Shown in pieces: positions 47,930 through 59,499 of a stretch of DNA of 64,000 nt. The notes beneath the pieces are model-generated. The model made no database searches, was not told where the DNA came from, and worked only from the letters and a program-made list of their open reading frames with translations. The translations under genes were made by a program, and so were the position numbers. The first letter of the stretch is position 1, and every line of letters begins with the position of its first letter. Source of the stretch: Liolophura sinensis. Taxonomy: Eukaryota; Mollusca; Polyplacophora; Chitonida; Chitonidae. Location: positions 4,648,373 to 4,712,372 of the forward strand of contig NC_088306.1 in NCBI RefSeq assembly GCF_032854445.1. The letters run 5' to 3'.

Positions 47930-48000
47930 AGTCCTGCCCGGTTTCCTATCACTATAATCCTTGTCGCCGTCACATAGGTGAAATATTCTTGAATGAATAA
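47930..48000 (+). mobile_element. RUDI-like V-SINE fragment, tail to tail with S2
   Basis: cctgcccggtttcctatcac and aggtgaaatattcttgaatg. It runs straight into the tail of an S2 copy of opposite orientation. Confidence 0.75.
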
Positions 48001-48009
48001 CTGAATGTT

Positions 48010-48345
48010 TGGGTTTTTACGTCGTACTTAAGAATTTTTCAGTCAAATGGTGACGAGGAGTCATTGGGTGTATGTACATACGCTGTGTCCTCTATAAGGC
48101 GAGTCAATGCCGCCAAAACGCTGCCGCCAGTAAGGTATCATGTCGGAGACACCAGACATGACACCCTACCCAGTTACATTATACTTACACCGGGCCAATC
48201 GGTCATTTTTCCTTGCTCTAGCCTCTCTGTCCTCAGCGCCAAGCGAGGAAGCAACACGTACCCTTTTTAAAGTCTTTGGTAGGCCCATGACCCGACCCGG
48301 GATTTGATCCCGGATCTCTCGACTTCAGAATTATTCTGGAATACA
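48010..48345 (-). mobile_element. SINE-like family S2, nearly complete
   Basis: From its tail (ttttacgtcgtacttaagaa, tttttcagtcaaatggtgac) through gtcggagacaccagacatga, ctcagcgccaagcgaggaag and cccgacccgggatttgatcc. It is the best copy for defining the family (about 330 bp). Confidence 0.75.
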
Positions 48346-49529
48346 GACTAAAACAGCAATCAAATAGATAAGTATACACGGGCAATATCAAACTCGGAGT
48401 CTTTGTAACAGGCCTCAGTATCATAATGTTGCCTCAGACTTCAGTCAGACATAGACTTAGCTTTAATAGTGTTTACTGTGCCAACAGTGTGAGTTAGCTT
48501 AGAAAGTTTTATTTCAATATTTAGAGAAATCGTAGACTTTCATTACAATGTTAAAAAATTAGCGTTAAAATTAAGTAGTAAGTTCAGAAATAATAAGTTA
48601 ACACTTAAGTATAACTTATGTCTAAGTCAACTTCATGATCCTAGAACCTGAACATCTTTCGTCTGCCATTTCCAGGTTGCTATAATATTTATAACGATTA
48701 TAAAATTCACACATTGTTACAAACACATATACATATATGTTAGACTAATTTCTTTTAAAAAGTAAAAATATAAGTTGTAGGAAAATAGTTGTTGACCAGT
48801 TTAATCAATCAACTATGGACCGAATGCTGCCGAGCTTTTACGGCTACGGTATATAAGTTCTCTTCCTGTCAACAAGTGATACTTGTTATAGGCTTCGTTA
48901 TTACGCTTGCTTTACTGTACATATAAAAATGTTGAAAATCCTACGTTTTCGACAGCAAGTGGCATTTTCAGTCAATCATTGGTCGTCCCTAATAAGCGCG
49001 TATGTAAATGCATGCGCGTTCTGATTCGATTTGTTCCTTGACACATTATACAACAGCAACAAGTGGTGCCATGGACGGTGATAGATGTGCTTTTTGAAAC
49101 GAACAGGCAGCGGAAAGTCACCATACCATAAGGTAATACCGGTGATTGCGAAAGAGGCCGAACGGCCGATGGATGTAGCCTGTGTTGTTTTTGTTTTGCC
49201 ACTAATTTCTATCTATCCTATGTTCCTTAAAATAACCCTAAAAACGTAGATGTGCAGGGAGGATTTTTTTTTTCGCTAGCACTTCTGCTCTTAGTGTGAA
49301 ATAATAATTTTCTATACACGGCATACTTCTAGCTATAGCCACATCCCATGTTGTTTTGAACTCTTGTCAGTGTCAGTAACTATGGTGGAATCTGACTGGA
49401 CCATGAATCATGCGTATTTATGAAGGAAAGTTCAGGGCTTTGAAGCGTTGTTATGGCTCAGTAAATCAAGCTACATGATGTCGGACATCACTACCTTCAT
49501 TAAATGAAGATGATAAGAGTGGACCTATC
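48346..49529. other. Intergenic, nothing recognised
   Basis: AT-rich, no supported feature. Confidence 0.35.
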
Positions 49530-49605
49530 ATAATGCTGGCCGCCGTCGTATAAGTGAAATATTATTGAGAGGGGCGTAAAACACCAATCAAAGAAATAAA
49601 TAAAT
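49530..49605 (+). mobile_element. RUDI-like V-SINE, short 3' fragment
   Basis: taatgctggccgccgtcgta, then the tail with small changes (aaatattattgagaggggcg) and aaataaataaatg. Confidence 0.88.
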
Positions 49606-51384
49606 GTACGAGTAGAATGCATGTATAAACTGTATTAGCAGGAATAATTTTTTACTGAAAGGATTAAGTGTTCAAATTTTACTTTGGGTCCTTATTATGA
49701 AGATCATAACCTTGTAAAACAGTATATTACCGAAAGGATTTCTGAGAAACGTAATAATGACTTTAAATAGGCCAAAAACAGCTGATTTACTACCCTAGCT
49801 GGTCTCCAGCCGACCGCACTGGCCCGTGCGGTTCAGCAGGTGACGTCATAGCTGGGGGCTACCTAACCGAGATAGGGTTTACCTCGAGGACGTGAGGCGA
49901 TCACATGCCCATTCCAAAGCCACATAAGTTGGCCACATATTGCCATGTCACTGTGTGTCAGCCAACTGACCAGAAATGCGTATAAGTAAGAACACTTTAA
50001 AATTTCAGAAATAACATCATTAATTGTAGATAGAAGATAAATATTTATTTGTGAAATATTCTTTGGCTGCTCAGAATTGCTGTGTTAGTTTTAGTGTGTA
50101 GACCTGCAAATATGCACGTACATGTCTATTCAACACTGTCAGAGGCAATTTAGAAACAGGATTATTTTCCCTTCCAATGTTTATTAGATAAATAAATACT
50201 ATGTCTCGAAAAAGGGCTTGATTAAAGAACAAAGACACGGAAATAAAGTCTCGCCGATCCACACCGAACACTCCTATAATGTTTTAAGTAAGCTCCTCTA
50301 GACCCTCGGTGATAGGGGTGACCTATTAAACTCTTCACAGTGACGGATATACCGCACACGCATAACTTCGTCTCGTGCGAACTCAGGTCTCAAGCGATAT
50401 GCATTAAACTTTAGGACACATTCATATTTTCCTTCACTTAGTAAATACTTTTTCCTCATTTTCCATCATTTCGAGGCAGAGCCATATTACTGAAACGTGA
50501 GGCAGATTACCCAGTGTATATTACAGCTACAGGCCTACACGAGACATTTGAACACCTACATGTATATTCAAATATTTCCACTGAAAAATGCCTGTATTGT
50601 TACAAGTTAAACAACTAACGTTGTAGCTCGGTGGCTGCTGGTCGTGATTCGGATTGAGTTAAAATAAAGCACCATACACTTTGTGTATAGGCTGGTTTTG
50701 ACATAAGGATTTATCTCAGAGAGGGTGCCCACTTCTACACAAAGAGCAAGTACCATGAATTGCATAAATCCTAATTGAACGCCACATTACATTCTACAGC
50801 CGTGTGTTTGTGATTATTTCTCTATGGAATTTTTTTTATCACCCAGTAACTTTATTAGAGATGAAGAAATATGTATATAAAAATAAGGACTTTGCTTCAA
50901 ATGGATGAATGTTTTCGGATAATAGGGACGAAATATGTATCTTGAAATAGTTTACAGCCATAATATAAACAAACGTTCTTATTTTCCACACTGGATGGCC
51001 ACATTCCCAATAAAATGCTTCGCTCTTAGATTTCTCACATAATTCTGTACATTGAGATGAAACACGATCTCACGGACTCCTAACCTCTATGTAAATGAAC
51101 AACTTATGTACGGTGGCCGTTTTATCCGCGACGATCGATCGGAACACAAGTAAAGAAGGGCGATAATTCACCCAACTTGTGTACCTTATCTTTAATGTGT
51201 GTTTACATTTACGCCGAACTATGTAAAACTGTGGCTCCTCGGCGCGAAACGACCATATTTCTCGCAACTAATTTATATGTGCACAAATTCATCAAAATGA
51301 ACTGATTTTTTTCATTTTGATGATCTCTCAACTCAGAATACAATCAGTGGAAAGTATCAAGTGAAAGGCGTTTCTGTTCGCAAC
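49606..51384. other. Intergenic, nothing recognised
   Basis: AT-rich apart from a GC-richer patch at 49795-49930. No supported gene. Confidence 0.35.
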
Positions 51385-51860
51385 CCCACACACATAGGTA
51401 AGGTTAACTTACACGAACCATTGGAAAAATCTAGTAACACTTTTACTTTGTAACATTCACGGTTTATAATAAACATTTCACAGGATTGGTGTCGTTTACT
51501 GCTTGCGTGGTCCGTCGGATATCTCATACCAACATAGGTAAGGCTCTCAATTTACACGTACAAAAATTATATACATATACTTTTTTGGCATACATACATG
51601 GTTGATAGCAAGTAGTTTACAGAGTGAGGTCGATTTTTGATTGCAAAAGAAATGATTTCTGCATGATCCGTCGTATATCTCATATCAACATTACATAGGT
51701 AAGACTCTCAATTTACACGTACAAAAGTAATACACATATACTTTTTTGGCATACATGCATGGTTGATAACCAACATTACGGAGTGAGGTTGATATTTGCT
51801 TGCAAAAGGAATGATTTTAGCGTGGTCCTTTGGTTATCTCAATTCAACATAATGTCAAAG
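51385..51860 (+). repeat. Tandem repeat of 140-161 bp, three copies
   Basis: cataggtaag starts units at 51393, 51533 and 51694. Each has tttacacgtacaaaa (diverged in the first), a tacttttttggcatacatac block and gcgtggtcc or gcatgatccgtcg near the end. The last two copies are the most alike. Confidence 0.8.
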
Positions 51861-51974
51861 AGATGTCTTTTCCCTTTTGATGATAGCCAGAATATGCCTG
51901 AAATATTGCCGAAATGGCGTTAAGTCATAATCATGCATTCAACATCGAGGATAACTTCTTTGATGGCTTAGAGT

Positions 51975-52312
51975 GCCCCCTCGAGGGCAAGAGTATCCGG
52001 GATCAAACTGGGCTCGGATCATACCCAAAGACTTTAAAGATGTAACTTGCTGCTGCCTCGCTTGGCGCTCAGCACGATGAGGTTAGAGCAAGAAAGATTA
52101 ACTGGTTTGCCCAGTGTTAGAATAATGTGACCGGGTGGGGTGTCATGTCTGGTGTCTCCGACATGATATTTTAGTGGCGGCAGCACTTTGCCGGCATGGC
52201 CCTGTCACGAGTAGACAGTGCATATACATACACCAAATGACTCCAAGTCGTTATATGATTGAAACCTTGTTAAATATGACGTTAAACCCCGGGCATACAC
52301 ACATAGAACAAA
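51975..52312 (+). mobile_element. SINE-like family S2, nearly complete
   Basis: aagagtatccgggatcaaac, taacttgctgctgcctcgct, tggcgctcagcacgatgagg, aatgtgaccgggtggggtgt, ccgacatgatattttagtgg, and the tail atatgacgttaaaccccggg. It is the mirror of the copy at 48010. Confidence 0.75.
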
Positions 52313-52442
52313 TAATCGTCGTGTGGAAGTCAAAAGTAGGACAAAACCCTACTCTGCCCTCAGAGTCCCTCTAAACAAATATAGGATGTTTTTAATAAAA
52401 AAAAATATAGGGTAAATGTAGGAATTCTTTTCTGAAAATATA

Positions 52443-52673
52443 TCTATTTATTTATTTATTTATTTATTTGATTGGTGTTTTATGCTGTACTCAAGAATAT
52501 TTCACTTATACGACGGCAAAAGGAAACCGGGCAGATCCCGGCAGAAACCCACTACCATCTGCAGGTTTGCTAACAGACCTGAACTTGAACTCACAGCTAC
52601 CGCATTGGTGAGAGGCTCTTGGGTCGTCACGCTGCACTAGCGCGCTAACCAACTGAGCCACGGAGCGCCCCTG
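52443..52673 (-). mobile_element. RUDI-like V-SINE with internal deletions
   Basis: Tail, shortened V-domain (aaaggaaaccgggcagatcc) and full tRNA-like head (gcgcgctaaccaactgagcc) are present. ctgaaaa flanks both sides and may be the target-site duplication. Confidence 0.88.
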
Positions 52674-52786
52674 AAAAAAAAAGGCAATATAGTAAACTGC
52701 AGACATATTTCTTTCATGGTTGTTTATTCCACAATGAAGAATTTTTCAACTGTACCAGTTTTATGAATTAATGAAACTGGTAAACG

Positions 52787-53325
52787 ATATGCACACCAGT
52801 ACTGGTAAACCACAGCACTGTGATAAGTTTGTGCATCGTGTGATGTACAGATATGCACACCAGTACTGGTAAACCAAAGCACTAGGGTGAGTTTGTGCAT
52901 TGTGTGATGTACAGATATGCACACCAGTACTGGTAAACCACAGCACTGTGATAAAATTGAGCATTGTGTGATGTACAGATATGCACACCTGTACTGGTAA
53001 ACCACAGCACTGTGGTAAGTTTGTGAATTGTGTGATGTACAGATATGCACATCAGTACTGGTGAACCACAGCACTTTGGTAAGTTTGTGCATTGTGTGAT
53101 GTACAGATATGCACACCTGTACTGGTAAACCACAGCACTGGGGTGAGTTTGTGCATTGTGTGACGTACAGATATGTACGCCAGTACTGGTAAACCACAGC
53201 ACGGTGGTAACTTTTTGCATTGTGTGACGTACAGATATACACATCAGTACTGCTAAACCACAACACAGTGTTAAGTTTATGCATTGTGTGACGTACAGAT
53301 ATGCACACCAGTATTGGTGGAAGAC
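52787..53325 (-). repeat. 64-bp tandem repeat with exact spacing, nine copies
   Basis: gtactgg (or its variant) recurs at 52799, 52863, 52927, 52991, 53055, 53119, 53183, 53247 and 53311, always 64 bp apart. Units differ by several substitutions but no indels. The 215-codon frame on the minus strand is open because no phase of the unit contains a stop; it is not a gene. Confidence 0.92.
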
Positions 53326-54500
53326 AAGGGGCTTTCAACAACTGCGCGATGCGATACACCATCATTGTCAACCTCTTACTGTCAACACGGTCCTATGACG
53401 AGTTAGATTGTGGGAATAAAAAAAAATTCCCGTCTTTGTATGGCTAGGATACATGGGGTGTGGGTTCGAATCTAACCATAGAGAGGGCATTTGTAGATTA
53501 TGCCCATTCCCACTGCTTGTGAGACAACAATTGGTTGACAGCGCTCGTGTTGCCATTAGAGAAGTGTGAAGTTCTTTCGAGACCAGTATGGTGTGCATAT
53601 CTGGACGTCATGTGTGGGACAGTTTGTCTGCATGTTGCCAAGTTTTGTTGGTTCACACCATGCACTCCGATTTTCACCTCAAAACTGACCACCATCAGGC
53701 CATCAGCAAAATTATGTTTGTAGGGGATCACCCAACCTGCCCTTTCAAAAAAATAAGATCCTACTCAACATTAATTATGAGGTTTTTGACGTAATTTTTT
53801 TTCATTTTTCCCCCAATGTTAACTTTAAAATACATATCTTTCTCATTGTCCAGAATAAAAGAAAAAAATCCCCTACCATCCCACCATATTTTTTTGATTA
53901 AGTTGGTTTTAATAACCCTAGCAATGACTTGTGTTAGGAAGGCCTCACATAAGTAAATAATCTTTGAGTAGGACATCAAAATCAAATAAATAAGATACAA
54001 TGGTGACAAAGTAATGAATTTGGCAATTTATGTTTAACAGGCATTAAGGACAGAACATCACCACGATCACCGCTCGGATTTCGTTGACGTTCGGGCTGCA
54101 TCCTCCAATGGTAGGCGTGGCACACGGACCAATGAGCGACGGGTGCGACGAACACATCAACAAACGTATGGTGCGCCAATTTCGTTGACGTCCGCGTTGG
54201 TCGTGCCGCTATAGCTAAAGCTTTGGGATTTTCTACAATTTACCCGTCCGCTGACGACAGAAGGAAGGGAGCACCGCAATCACAGTAGTGGATCGGTCCA
54301 GGCGCTTGTTTCATTGATTTTAGGGCGTTGAGCAGGGTGTACAAAACGGCGTGAAAAGTATTGGCGGACTACATCTCTTGTCAAAACAAATTATGACCCT
54401 CATGTCCACAATGCCAACACGAATTTAGCCGATGAGATAATTTAGTGCGACATCAACGGCAAAAACACGGAGCGTCTAACATAGGAGGAGGAGAATCTTC
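53326..54500. other. Intergenic, nothing firmly recognised
   Basis: Base composition shifts towards GC from about 54050. No gene supported. Confidence 0.35.
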
Positions 54501-54527
54501 GGAGAGGGGTGAGTTCGTTTACCCAAT

Positions 54528-54947
54528 GTGTGCCCGGAAATTTTACAGAAGGGGCAGCTGGACACAGGGGGGAAGAGATTCACGTGCCCCACATGTGCAC
54601 TAGCAGATGCTCGGGAAAAAGAAAGAGCGGGTTTACACATGCGAAGCCACACCCTAAGACGTTTTACCCTTTGTGGTATAGCCGAGCGCATCGACGTGTT
54701 GAACACGGAATTGTGGCAAAAGCCGAAGGGTTGGAGCACTGGGTCAGACACCGCGGCGCTTTTTCACCACTCAACTACGCGGCGATGCCCCCGTCTTGTG
54801 CGGATGCATCGCCTAAAGGACCGATTCTTAATGTTTTTCCATTTTATGGGCCGCCGACTAGCTTGGTGTACCCAAATATCAACACTAGCCGCATATATAT
54901 GGGGCGTCTCTCGGGCAGTAGATGCAGGACAGGACAACAACCCGTAG
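54528..54947 (+). other. Open frame with one zinc-finger-like segment, doubtful
   Basis: A 139-codon frame contains CPTC, 13 residues, then H-M-R-S-H, close to a C2H2 finger (usual spacing 12). The overlapping frame 54509-54991 is open too, as expected in GC-rich DNA. No second finger, no hydrophobic finger core in the right place, no paralogue here. It could be a remnant of a mobile element in this GC-rich block or chance. Confidence 0.2.
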
Positions 54948-55450
54948 ATCCGCCGGGGCAAAATTGCGTAGGGGCGCATCTTGGGCAGTAGATGAAATCT
55001 CCCAAATTCTACGCGGCGATGACCCCGTCTGGTGCACCTAAATCCAGGGTGGTAGACACTTCATGCTGGACAGGACGACAACCCCCGTACTTCTTCCGCC
55101 GGGACAAAGCGTGTTTCTTGGTGCGCTTTTGGCACACGTCGCAGCCACTATGACCACGCCATGTTCACTGACGGCAACAACCCTCCGCATCGAGTCTCCC
55201 GCTCCGGAGGGTGTGCCTTTCATAGCAGATGTGAAATTCCCAACAATTGCCGGCAATGCGTTAGTCATGTGTCGGGAATACCTTGTGCCCCCTTCAACGC
55301 TTCACTGCCTCGGTCAGGTCTTTCGTAAGGCGTGCGCCTTTCACAACAGATGTGAAAATTCGAACTCCCAACGGCAAAACCTTTGCCATGAGTCGACCGG
55401 GCATTGAAACGTCTTCCAGACTTGCGTGAGGTACCACCTTCTGCCCTGGC
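54760..55450 (+). repeat. Diverged internal repeats in the GC-rich block
   Basis: ctacgcggcgatg-ccccgtct-gtgc occurs at about 54776 and 55010. gggcagtagatg occurs at 54914 and 54981. gcctttca-a-cagatgtgaaa occurs at about 55214 and 55336. Together they suggest an old tandem array with units of more than 100 bp. Confidence 0.5.
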
Positions 55451-55621
55451 AACAGCCTAAACTTCTGCCAGGAAAGCACGGGTTCTCCGTGGCTCTCTCT
55501 CTGTCAGACCCCAGACACACCATGGGGGATCTCACGCCAAACACATTAAACGTCGACGATACCGTTGGACGGTCAGTGCTCCCACAACACAGCCAGGGGT
55601 TTTCAACACAGCCTAGGATTC

Positions 55622-56215
55622 TCCGGCCCATGTTTTTCGCCACGCCACACCAACATAATTGTCCCCAGGTATATACTTATCTGACAAAATGCTCGCCTGG
55701 CCCGTTAGATAAAAATCCGGGGCACTCCCCGCCCCATATTTTTTGCCTCGCCACACCAACATAATTGTCCGCAGGTATATACATATCTGGCAAAATGCTC
55801 GCCTGGCCCGTTAGATAAAAATCCGGGGCACTCCCCGCCCCATATTTCTTGCCTCGCCACACTAACATAATTGTCCCCAGGTATATACATATCTGGCAAA
55901 ATGCTCGCCTGGCCCGTTAGATAAAAATCCGGGGCACTCCCCGCCCCATATTTTTTGCCTCGCCACACCAACATAATTGTCCCCAGGTATATACTTATCT
56001 GGCAAAATGCTCGCCTGGCCCGTTAGATAAAAATCCGGGGCACTCCCCGCCCCATATTTCTTGCCTCGCCACACCAACATAATTGTCCCCAGGTATATAC
56101 ATATCTGGCAAAATGCTCGCCTGGCCCGTTAGATAAAAATCCGGGGCACTCCCCGCCCCATATTTCTTGCCTCGCCACACTAACATAATTGTCCCCAACC
56201 ATAGGCAGATCCTGC
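55622..56215 (+). repeat. 106-bp tandem repeat, about 5.5 copies
   Basis: Unit ccccgccccatatttcttgc, ctcgccacaccaacataatt, gtccccaggtatatacatat, ctggcaaaatgctcgcctgg, cccgttagataaaaatccgg. ccccgcccc recurs at 55727 and 55833 (106 bp). Copies differ in only a few positions, so the array is recent. Minus-strand frames here are repeat artefacts. Confidence 0.92.
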
Positions 56216-57495
56216 AAAGTGGCCGCCTGACCCGTAATCCACTATCACAAACTTCACCGGTGCGCCCCAACGGACGGTCTCGCCGTATTTTCAACATGTC
56301 CCAGGGCATCACCCTTCACGCACAGCCCCTAAGTCTGACATTCACCGCCTCATGCTTCTTGCCTCACCACACCAACATAGTCCACAGCTACACATATATC
56401 CGGCAAAGTGGGCCATTGACACGTTAGACAAAAGTCAATAACTTTATCGACGAGCCTACGGACGCCGACATTGCTTCCGGGGGCGTCAGCCCATCCCACA
56501 ACTCCACACCTCACCTCCAACTGACCATACGTTTTCTTTATGACAGGAAAATAAACCAGATTTGACCGCCGACAAGTCTGGGCTTTTTTCATTGTTTCAA
56601 ACAAACATGAATACAGAGAAACACCTCATGCTTAACACATACAAACATGTGCCAGCAAAGAATAAAAAGCAGAGAAAAATTTCATGAAAGACTCTTAGCG
56701 TTGTTTATATTGAAAAGCACAGTATAGGAGTACCGAGCGGCTTCGTGGCTACATTGCACAACATCCACAATTGATTCCCCCATAATGTAACAGCAACGAT
56801 ACTAAAATCTAACACTTAATACATACGTCAGTAGGCTTGCCGGAGAAAAAATTTCAGCGGCATCAACGAGTACATGCAGAGAGTGATGGTATGAGCTTTG
56901 TTTATCTGTATGAAGTATAGGACCAGTGCAACGAGCCGTGACGATAAGATACAAACGTTCGCGGTCCGCTACCCTGGTTATGCACATCCTCATTTATGTA
57001 CATGGAGAGTGCTGGTATAGAGATGAGTTGGCAGTAAGAATAAAAATATACAAGAAAGACTCTGATCGCGTTGTTTATATGTAAGAAGTGTAGGACCAGT
57101 GCAACGAGCCGTGGCTACAGGACACAAACGTCCACGGCACGCTATCCTGGTATACAACCTCATTCAGTTCTGGTCAAAACGACTCATCACCGCTCTAAAA
57201 CTGGTGTAATTCTCCGTTATTATTATTATCATCATTATTATGCCCAGATATTATTAGTAGTAGCACAATCTCAACGCACAATAGTCAAGTAAAGGTCAAG
57301 TAAAGGTCATGCTGGCTTCTTCTTCGGCCGTATGTGGGAAGGTCTGACAGGATCATCAACCATTACACAGTGTTGGGTCACTCTCGTATTCGGGCTTCTA
57401 TCTCCCCACCATCACCTGCTGCGTCCTACACCGCTAGGTAATGGGGGTACCCAAGCGACTCTCATTTGACGGGGACTGGTGTCGTCGCCTGTGTG
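56216..57495. other. Spacer in the GC-richer block
   Basis: Two similar segments, 56870-56960 and 57075-57140 (ggaccagtgcaacgagccgt occurs in both), indicate a local duplication about 160-180 bp apart. No gene supported. Confidence 0.4.
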
Positions 57496-57499
57496 CCGT

Positions 57500-57690
57500 G
57501 GATTGCCGTGGAGGTGCGAAGACCCGTCTTGTGCCGCTCTAACCTCACCTTCTGAGCCTGCGAGAGTGGAACGATCCCATTTAACACATTCACACAAACA
57601 CCGAAGAAAAGCCGCATCGTTGCCGCGCAGACCGGTGCGTCGAACGGCTGGGGTGGTTCGAGCCAGCAGGGACAGCAAGGGCACGTAACG
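57500..57690 (-). pseudogene. Broken remnant of a small Polinton-type protein, tentative
   Basis: Two overlapping minus-strand phases each hold part of a pattern that I associate with a small protein found in Polinton/Maverick-type elements of invertebrates. One phase has LLSLLARTTPAVRRTGLRG followed by AAFLRCLCECV. The other has VNVLNGIVPLSQAQKVRLER and HKTGLR at about 57593-57512. The switch between phases at about 57595 means at least one frameshift. The C-terminal part is lost. The match is from memory of the family's appearance and is not certain, but the integrase remnant of the same element class 1.1 kb away, on the same strand, supports it. Confidence 0.35.
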
Positions 57691-57699
57691 GTGGAGCCG

Positions 57700-57965
57700 G
57701 CCTGATATCGCTGGCGCAAACGTTAAAATAACTTATTCGGCAGACCGTGTGTACGAGGTTTAATGACTTGGGCATGTAGGCCTCTCCGAGAAAGAGGTGG
57801 GTGTGAAGTGAAGCAGATCGGGTGTGGAGTTTAAATCCACCAGCAAGTATACGTGAGGTTCGGCGGTGCATCCTCAAACGCCTCGCGCACGTACTGCGTC
57901 CTTTATGTGTGTAGCAATCGTGGTAATCTGAGACGTGTCTCGCGGATATTTTAACTAACTAAGCC
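57700..57965. other. Spacer, nothing recognised
   Basis: No supported feature. Confidence 0.3.
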
Positions 57966-58024
57966 AGTCACATAATTGAAATATTCTTGAGTACGGCGTA
58001 AAACACCAATCAAATAAATATATA
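57966..58024 (+). mobile_element. RUDI-like V-SINE, tail only
   Basis: cacataattgaaatattctt, gagtacggcgtaaaacacca, atcaaataaatatataaac. It lies inside the GC-rich block and so marks an insertion after that block formed. Confidence 0.85.
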
Positions 58025-58522
58025 AACACGGACTTTCCACACCCTGTCAGTCAGCTGACAATGCAGGTAAACGGATGCTCCCATCCAGTATCCAGCTGGG
58101 TTAGTCCTTCTGATCATACTTGTGATGGTGAGGTGCGGTGTGGGAGGCTACTTTTGCCGCCGCCGTCACCGCCGCCGCCGGATATGGCAAGGTAGATGGG
58201 CTGCTGCTGCTGCTGCAGCTCCGCGCCGTGTTGGGTGGAGAATAGGCTGATGAGGAAACGGTGATCTGTGCTGAGGAGGTATTAGGGAGCGGTGGTCGGT
58301 GTCGGTCTTGGTGGACGGGTTGGTTTGGAGTGAGTTCCCGCAAAATTCGAACGGGAAGTGGCGGGTAGGCCCGTGAACGCGTCCCACTCGTCGGTAAACG
58401 CCGTGGGTAGCGGGGATGTCAGGTCATCGCCCGGGACAGTGCTGTCAAGTCGACTTGCGATGGCACTCGGCCACGGCGGCGGTGATGGTGGGGAGAAGGC
58501 TCCGAGGGCCAACGGATAAAGA

Positions 58523-58777
58523 ATGGCCGACAAGTCTAGGAGGAGTTACACGCTGAGTTCCGCGGCCAAGCCACCTACTAAGACTCCGATGTACAGGAGA
58601 ACTCCGAGCACGGCTGCCACGGTGCCTTATTCTCGCGCAAGCCTTGTACGCACTGATGCATCTCATTATGTAGGCCGATGGGGGGAGGGGGGAGGGGGTG
58701 ACAGACGCCCAAGACACCCAAGAATTGAAGCTAGATGTAAAGCCAACTCACTTCAACAGTATAGTTTTCCTCGGTGA
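58523..58777 (+). other. GC-rich open frame, basic protein, doubtful
   Basis: An 84-codon frame starting MADKSRRSYTLSSAAK, rich in Arg, Pro, Ser and Thr, in DNA that is open in several other phases on both strands (58101-58717 minus). It lies next to the integrase remnant and could be a piece of the same element, but nothing in it is diagnostic. Confidence 0.2.
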
Positions 58778-58789
58778 CCGGCCGTCACC

Positions 58790-59353
58790 GGTTGCAGTTT
58801 GGCACAACGTCCCCTGCAAGCGTTCCCCGTTCAATTCCTCCAGCGTGTAAAAGACGGGCTGACGACGGTGGGTGTGGGCGATGCGCAACATTTCCGTGCT
58901 TCAGTTCGGGAGATAGCATTTCTCTTTCACTTCACTTATACGCCTCAGATCGCCACCGATACAGAACGGTACACCGATCGTTTAAACGTGGGCGGCCCAT
59001 ACAAGGCTTGACACACTTCATTCTGGTTCTGCGCGGTGGACATGCCGTATACCCCTGTGATACGCTCGATTGTAGCCGCAGACCAGCGACGATATGGAGT
59101 CCAGGTACCACCAAGTGTTGTGAGCGGAGAAATACTTGTCCATGCGTGCTTTCAAGATACGGTTAAACCGTTCTACAAAGGACGCGATGGTCTCGCTAAA
59201 CGTGTGAAAGAAAAAGACCTCGTTGTCCTTTGGAAATCCCTGGAACGGTCAGTTCAGAAACTCTTTGGCTTCACTCGCTTGCAGGTACAACGGTCGACGC
59301 CTCCTCTTGAAAATACGTTGAAACGCCTTGATCAGACGAGCACTTGCATTTGA
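58790..59353 (-). pseudogene. Decayed Polinton/Maverick-type integrase (F54H12.3-like)
   Basis: Minus-strand phases together show the second half of an rve-type integrase. The second catalytic block region reads LYLQASEAKEFLN, where the expected Asp is gone. The block with the catalytic Glu reads FVERFNRILKARM (59179 downwards). Then come YLDSISSLVCGYNRAYHRG (to 59051), a frameshift, NQNEVCQALYG (to 58996), and, after another frameshift, an SH3/chromo-like C-terminus with YTLEELNGERLQGT (58843-58808). An in-frame TGA lies at 59249-59251 and another at about 58945. The N-terminal zinc-binding and first Asp regions are missing; the remnant ends close to the 36-bp array that starts near 59500. 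Such integrases belong to Polinton/Maverick elements, large virus-like DNA transposons; assignment is by motif order, not by search. It is dead: two stops, at least two frameshifts and a lost catalytic residue. Confidence 0.7.
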
Positions 59354-59499
59354 CGACACAAGTGTACTTTGAGAAGACATCATGTCGTTCTCTTTGGCTC
59401 TCATGTTGCTCAGTTCCACCTGCCATTAACGGTCTATACCCGAAACCACGCCCCTGTTATGACGGCAGCGCCGTCGAGCGGGAGGGTGCAGCGTCAGTA

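Noticed and set aside
52724-53371. 215-codon minus-strand frame
   Set aside because: It lies almost wholly in the 64-bp array; 64 shifts the phase each unit, and the frame stays open only because no phase has a stop.
55677-56312. Repeated minus-strand peptide LVWRGKKYGAGSAPDFYLTG
   Set aside because: Translation of the 106-bp array in rotating phases, not a conserved protein.
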